The notes under the pieces: generated by a model | Told to the model about the DNA's origin: nothing | Database searches by the model: none | Seen by the model: only the letters and a program-made list of their open reading frames with translations | Translations under genes and position numbers: made by a program | DNA from: an uncultured Thermoanaerobaculia bacterium | Lineage (GTDB): Bacteria > Acidobacteriota > Thermoanaerobaculia > Multivoradales > Multivoraceae | Assembly: GCA_951813015.1 (NCBI GenBank) | Contig: CATOTG010000007.1 | Span: forward strand, 62,001 to 126,000 | Direction: 5' to 3' | DNA: 64,000 bases | Shown: piece by piece, positions 61,006 through 64,000 of the stretch | Layout: each line of letters opens with the position of its first letter | Numbering within the stretch: the stretch's first letter is position 1

Positions 61006-61216
61006 CGGTTCAAGCGCCCGGGGAGCATCGAGACGAGGATACAGTCGCGGATGGTCAGGAGAGCCCCGATCCCATGACCACGCCCCAGCGTCCTGCCTGG
61101 TGCGCTCTCTCGTTCGCAGGGTCCGCGGTGGGTCGAAGGCCGCGGCTTGCCGGCTGACGAAGGGCATGCGGGCCACGCCGGCGAGAAGCTTCACCGCGAG
61201 CGCGGGAAGTGCCTTG

Positions 61217-62164
61217 CTACCCGGACGACGTGACGATGTCGACCGGAGTCTTCAGGTCCTCCGCCGTCTCCCCGCGCAGAATCTCCAGAGCTGCCTCGAT
61301 TCCGAAGACCGCGAGTCGATCGGCGTGCTGGTCGGCGGTGGCCAGGATCTCGCCCTCGACGACGAGTTCGGCCACCGCCTCGATGTGGTCGAAGCCGACG
61401 ATCAGCACGTCGTCGCGGCCGCTCTGCCGGCGCGCCGCCAGGGCGCCCAGCGCCATGTTGTCGTTGGCGCAAAGGAGCGCGCTCAGCTCGGGGTGCTCGC
61501 GCAGCATCGCCGCCGCCACCGTGTTCGCCTGCGCCTGCTCCCAACCGCCGCTCTGGACGTCGACGATCTCGGCGCCGGCCGCGTTCATCGCGTCCTCGAA
61601 ACCTGCCTGCCGCTGACGGGCGTTGAAGGCCGTCGGGATGCCGCCGACGATCGCCACCTGATCGCCCGGCGCAAGCCGTTCCGCCAGCACCTCGCCGACT
61701 CTCCGAGCGCCGTCGCGGTTGTCCGGGCCGACGAACGGCGCGTCGAGACCCGCCTCCACCGCCACCTCCGCGTCGAGGCGGTTGTCGATGTTGACGACGA
61801 CGACTCCGGCCGCCTGGGCCCGAGCCAGGGCCGGCGCCAGGGCCTTCGAATCCGCGGGCGCCATGACGATCGCATCGCTGCCCGAAGCGACCATCTGTTC
61901 GACCAGGGCGACCTGCCGGGCCAGATCGCTCTCGTTCCGGGTGCCGTTGACGACCAGGTCGTACTCGTCCGCGTGAGCCTCGTGGTGCGCACGGGCGCCC
62001 TCGGCCATCGTCTCGAAGAACTCGTTGGCGAGGGACTTCATGATCAGCGCGATCCGCGGCCGGGCGGCGTCCTCGTCGACGGGAGACTCGCCGCCACATC
62101 CGATCGCGATCGCCACCGCAGCAAACAGAACCAGCACCGCTTCACGAGGGTTCAGCTTTGCCAT
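61217..62164 (-). CDS. Periplasmic sugar-binding lipoprotein (RbsB-like)
   Basis: 315 residues of the periplasmic-binding-protein type I fold. A lipobox AIAIGCGGE (Cys near 23) indicates a lipoprotein. Characteristic segments are IALIMKSLANEFFETMAEGA, VEQMVASGSDAIVMAPADSK, GVVVVNIDNRLDAE, ALLCANDNMALGALAA and VGFDHIEAVAELV. It should deliver a sugar-like ligand to the permease that follows. Confidence 0.92.
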   Translation of the reverse strand: MAKLNPREAVLVLFAAVAIAIGCGGESPVDEDAARPRIALIMKSLANEFFETMAEGARAHHEAHADEYDLVVNGTRNESDLARQVALVEQMVASGSDAIVMAPADSKALAPALARAQAAGVVVVNIDNRLDAEVAVEAGLDAPFVGPDNRDGARRVGEVLAERLAPGDQVAIVGGIPTAFNARQRQAGFEDAMNAAGAEIVDVQSGGWEQAQANTVAAAMLREHPELSALLCANDNMALGALAARRQSGRDDVLIVGFDHIEAVAELVVEGEILATADQHADRLAVFGIEAALEILRGETAEDLKTPVDIVTSSG

Positions 62165-62193
62165 GGAGCTACAGCGTACTGGACTGCCCACAC

Positions 62194-62260
62194 ACCGGGT
62201 GCGCCGGCGGCCCCGCCGGCTGCCGGCGAAGCCGGCCAAAGAGAGGCGCCGCGAAGCGGC
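62194..62260. repeat. GC-rich dispersed intergenic repeat, copy B
   Basis: It starts with the same ACCGGGTGCGCCGGCGGCCC as 46734 and ends with GCGCCGCGAAGCGGC. The inner GCCGGCTGCCGGC part makes a stem. It lies between the binding-protein start and the end of the YcaQ-like gene. Confidence 0.6.
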
Positions 62261-62266
62261 TACCGC

Positions 62267-63511
62267 TCACTCCACGGCCAGCTCCACCGCCTCCGCAAAC
62301 CTTGCCAGCGCACTCTCCGCCGCCGCCCGATCCGCAGCCGGCGCCTTGGCGCCCTCCGCCTCATGGTGGAGCGCCAGCACCTCCAGACGCCCCCGCTTCC
62401 GGTGCGCCTTCAGGTCGTACCGCGCGACGAGACGGTCGCCCGCCAGCACCGGCATGCAGTAGTAGCCGTACCGGCGCTTCGCAGCCGGCTTGAAGATCTC
62501 CAGGATCTGGTCGAAGCCGAACAGATGGGCCACCCGGTTGCGGCGCCAGAGCACGGGGTCGAACGGCGACAGGAGAACGCCCCGGTCCGGCGCCGGGCGC
62601 ACGCGCCGCAGCCGGGCGGCGAGTTCCAGATCCTCCGTGCGCACCCAGCCCGATCGGCGCAAGCCGTCGACCATGATCAAGTCACACGGAACCGCCTGCC
62701 CCGCCGACTCCAGCTCCCCCAGCGCGGCCCGGATCTGCGGCCGCAAGTTCTTGAGCCGCCACGTATCGGCGAGAGTGCCGATCGTCGCCCAGCCGTGACC
62801 TTGAAGCGCCCGCAGGATCAACGCCCGAAGGCACTCCTCGAGGCTCCACACGTGCCGGCGCGTTTGCTCCGGGATCACCCGTTCGGGGAGATCGAAGGTG
62901 CGCTGGAAGTTGTGCCGCGAACGGATCGCGAGTTGCCCGGTCGACCACAGCGAGTAGGCGACCCAACGCTCACGTTTCGACCGCCACATCTCGCCCATCA
63001 TCGGTCCCTTGAGGTCGAGCGACCGCATCGGCCCCTCGGCCTCCACCTGGCGCAGAATCGCCTTCGCGACCTCCGGGTGTTCGCGGATCCCGCGGCTGTG
63101 CCACGTCCTTGCGCTCCGATACTCGTCCCGGCGAAAGCCGAACGCCGGGTAGAGGTCGATCGGGATCCAGCTCGCCTCGTGACCCCAGTACTCGAAGATC
63201 GGCTCGCCCGGCTGCAGGAGTTCCTCCGGCAGATTCCGGTCGATGCCGGGCCAGCGGGACAGCGGCACGAGGGCGTGGGTCCGGGCCCCTGCAACGGAGA
63301 TCGTGTCAAGCTGCAGATAGCCGAACCGCTCGATCAGCGCGTGAAGCGCGCGCTTCGCCCGCAAGCCCCGGCCGGAGGCCGACCGCGGCAGTCCGGTCCA
63401 CTCCGGCTTGAGCAGGCCCGCCCGCGCCAGCGCCAACCGGCGGGCATCGCGAACCGTGATCCCGGCCCGGCCAGCTCCCGCCGCAACGGCATCCGTGACG
63501 TTCCGAGGCAT
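62267..63511 (-). CDS. YcaQ/AlkZ-like winged-helix DNA glycosylase
   Basis: 414 residues of the HTH_42 (DUF1006) family. The glycosylases in it unhook interstrand crosslinks (E. coli YcaQ) or release alkylated bases (AlkZ). Visible signatures are FGYLQLDTISVAGARTHALV (QxD catalytic motif in place of QxQ), YWGHEASWIPIDLYP, SLEECLRALILRAL and LLSPFDPVLWRRNRVAHLFGF. QxD is seen in the AlkX-like branch. Length is typical. Confidence 0.85.
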   Translation of the reverse strand: MPRNVTDAVAAGAGRAGITVRDARRLALARAGLLKPEWTGLPRSASGRGLRAKRALHALIERFGYLQLDTISVAGARTHALVPLSRWPGIDRNLPEELLQPGEPIFEYWGHEASWIPIDLYPAFGFRRDEYRSARTWHSRGIREHPEVAKAILRQVEAEGPMRSLDLKGPMMGEMWRSKRERWVAYSLWSTGQLAIRSRHNFQRTFDLPERVIPEQTRRHVWSLEECLRALILRALQGHGWATIGTLADTWRLKNLRPQIRAALGELESAGQAVPCDLIMVDGLRRSGWVRTEDLELAARLRRVRPAPDRGVLLSPFDPVLWRRNRVAHLFGFDQILEIFKPAAKRRYGYYCMPVLAGDRLVARYDLKAHRKRGRLEVLALHHEAEGAKAPAADRAAAESALARFAEAVELAVE

Positions 63512-63781
63512 CTGATCAGAACTCCACGCTCAGGGAGATCTGCACCGGGCGCGGGTCGAAGCGGCGCCGAGCAACACCTGGCAGCCCGTGCGGCTTGCTC
63601 CCGCCGGGGTCGTGAACGTGACCAGATAGAGCCCCTGGTAGAGCCGCGGCAGCGCGCAGCGGTCGTCCGCCGCCGGGACCGCGGCCGGGAGCGCCGCCTG
63701 TCCCGTTCCCGATTCTCGTGTCGATCGTCATCCCGCCCGCGCGAACACTCGCACATCGCCAGACGGTCGGTCGGCTGCCAG
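63512..63781 (-). other. Gap with no convincing gene
   Basis: Short frames occur on both strands. One minus-strand frame ends FDPRPVQISLSVEF, reminiscent of the C-terminal beta-strand of a TonB-dependent outer-membrane protein. It is otherwise unconserved and lacks a plausible beginning, so it may be a decayed remnant. Confidence 0.3.
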
Positions 63782-64000
63782 TCAGTCGTCGCCCAACGTG
63801 CCCGCGCGCCGGGCGAGAGACGCGACCCCGCGGTAGTACGCCTCGTCCCGCGCCAGATCCTCCCGGTTGACCAGCATCGGGTTGTCCTGCAGCCCGCGCA
63901 GCCAGGAGACGTAGGCGAGTCCGGCCTTGTAGCGGCGCGTCGGCGGTTGGAAGATGAAGCGGGCAAGTTCCTCGGCGGGGCCCATCAACTCGCGATACCG
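63782..64000 (-). CDS. C-terminal part of an unrecognised protein, cut by the window edge
   Basis: 72 residues remain; the 5' end lies outside. The sequence includes ELARFIFQPPTRRYKAG and LAYVSWLRGLQDNP. It is reminiscent of the C-terminal helices of dihydrodipicolinate synthase-like aldolases (a YKAGLAxxxWLxGxQ pattern), but this is weak. No active-site residues are included in the visible part. Confidence 0.45.
   Translation of the reverse strand, partial: RYRELMGPAEELARFIFQPPTRRYKAGLAYVSWLRGLQDNPMLVNREDLARDEAYYRGVASLARRAGTLGDD

Noticed and set aside
1..64000. tRNA or rRNA genes
   Set aside because: No cloverleaf-like gene or conserved rRNA stretch was noticed while reading both strands; a tRNAscan or Infernal run would settle this.

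Overview
The window is GC-rich, densely coded bacterial DNA with no recognisable tRNA, rRNA, CRISPR array or phage module. The gene set suggests an uncultured-type, Gram-negative, Acidobacteriota-like organism. It includes lipoproteins and Tat- or Sec-exported proteins, a fused isobutyryl-CoA-type mutase (IcmF), a planctomycete/verrucomicrobial-type haem-binding CxxCH protein, an ASPIC/UnbV-FG-GAP lipoprotein and large secreted proteins with carboxypeptidase-regulatory-like repeats. The taxonomic call is an inference from gene content only.

Layout. 1-8 kb: end of a zinc-type dehydrogenase, then pheA, L-2-hydroxyglutarate oxidase and an alpha/beta hydrolase in close succession, an S9 peptidase lipoprotein, a 4HBT thioesterase with a duplicated start region, and a 3-methyladenine glycosylase. 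7.6-14.8 kb: a DUF4143-type ATPase with an inverted repeat at its start, a beta-hydroxyacid dehydrogenase, and a Cpx-like envelope-stress module. That module has a Spy/CpxP-like protein and a haem-binding protein that share signal peptide and promoter, next to a histidine kinase/response regulator pair. 14.9-16.6 kb: glnS. 16.7-31.3 kb, all minus strand: galE, a DsbA-like protein, an ASPIC/FG-GAP lipoprotein, a TPR protein, two tiny ORFs and gltX chained by overlapping stop/start codons, followed by a SNF2 helicase, an SbcD-like phosphoesterase and an SbcC/YhaN-like ATPase. 31.4-34.1 kb: a frameshifted secreted protein gene. 34.3-49 kb: metabolism (mdh, ferritin plus MFS transporter, D-2-hydroxyacid dehydrogenase, acyl-CoA synthetase, alkaline phosphatase, icmF, DUF2911, Gfo/Idh/MocA, enoyl-CoA hydratase). 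49-53.4 kb: an FGE/SUMF1-fold protein, then two related insertion sequences lying almost end to end, one with a frameshifted transposase. 53.5-58.5 kb: three coupled, exported, unrecognised or repeat-rich proteins. 58.7-64 kb: a PHP phosphoesterase, a sugar-type ABC permease and binding protein without an ATPase, a YcaQ-like protein and a truncated gene at the edge.

The most unusual feature is recurrent duplication of gene start regions. At two unrelated loci (thioesterase, gltX) the start codon and first codons are tandemly repeated with periods of 71 and 74 bp. Each extra copy forms a 24-25 codon ORF whose stop overlaps the next start as ATGA. A weaker third case precedes the large secreted protein at 55.3 kb, and the Spy-like/haem pair shares a promoter plus signal peptide.
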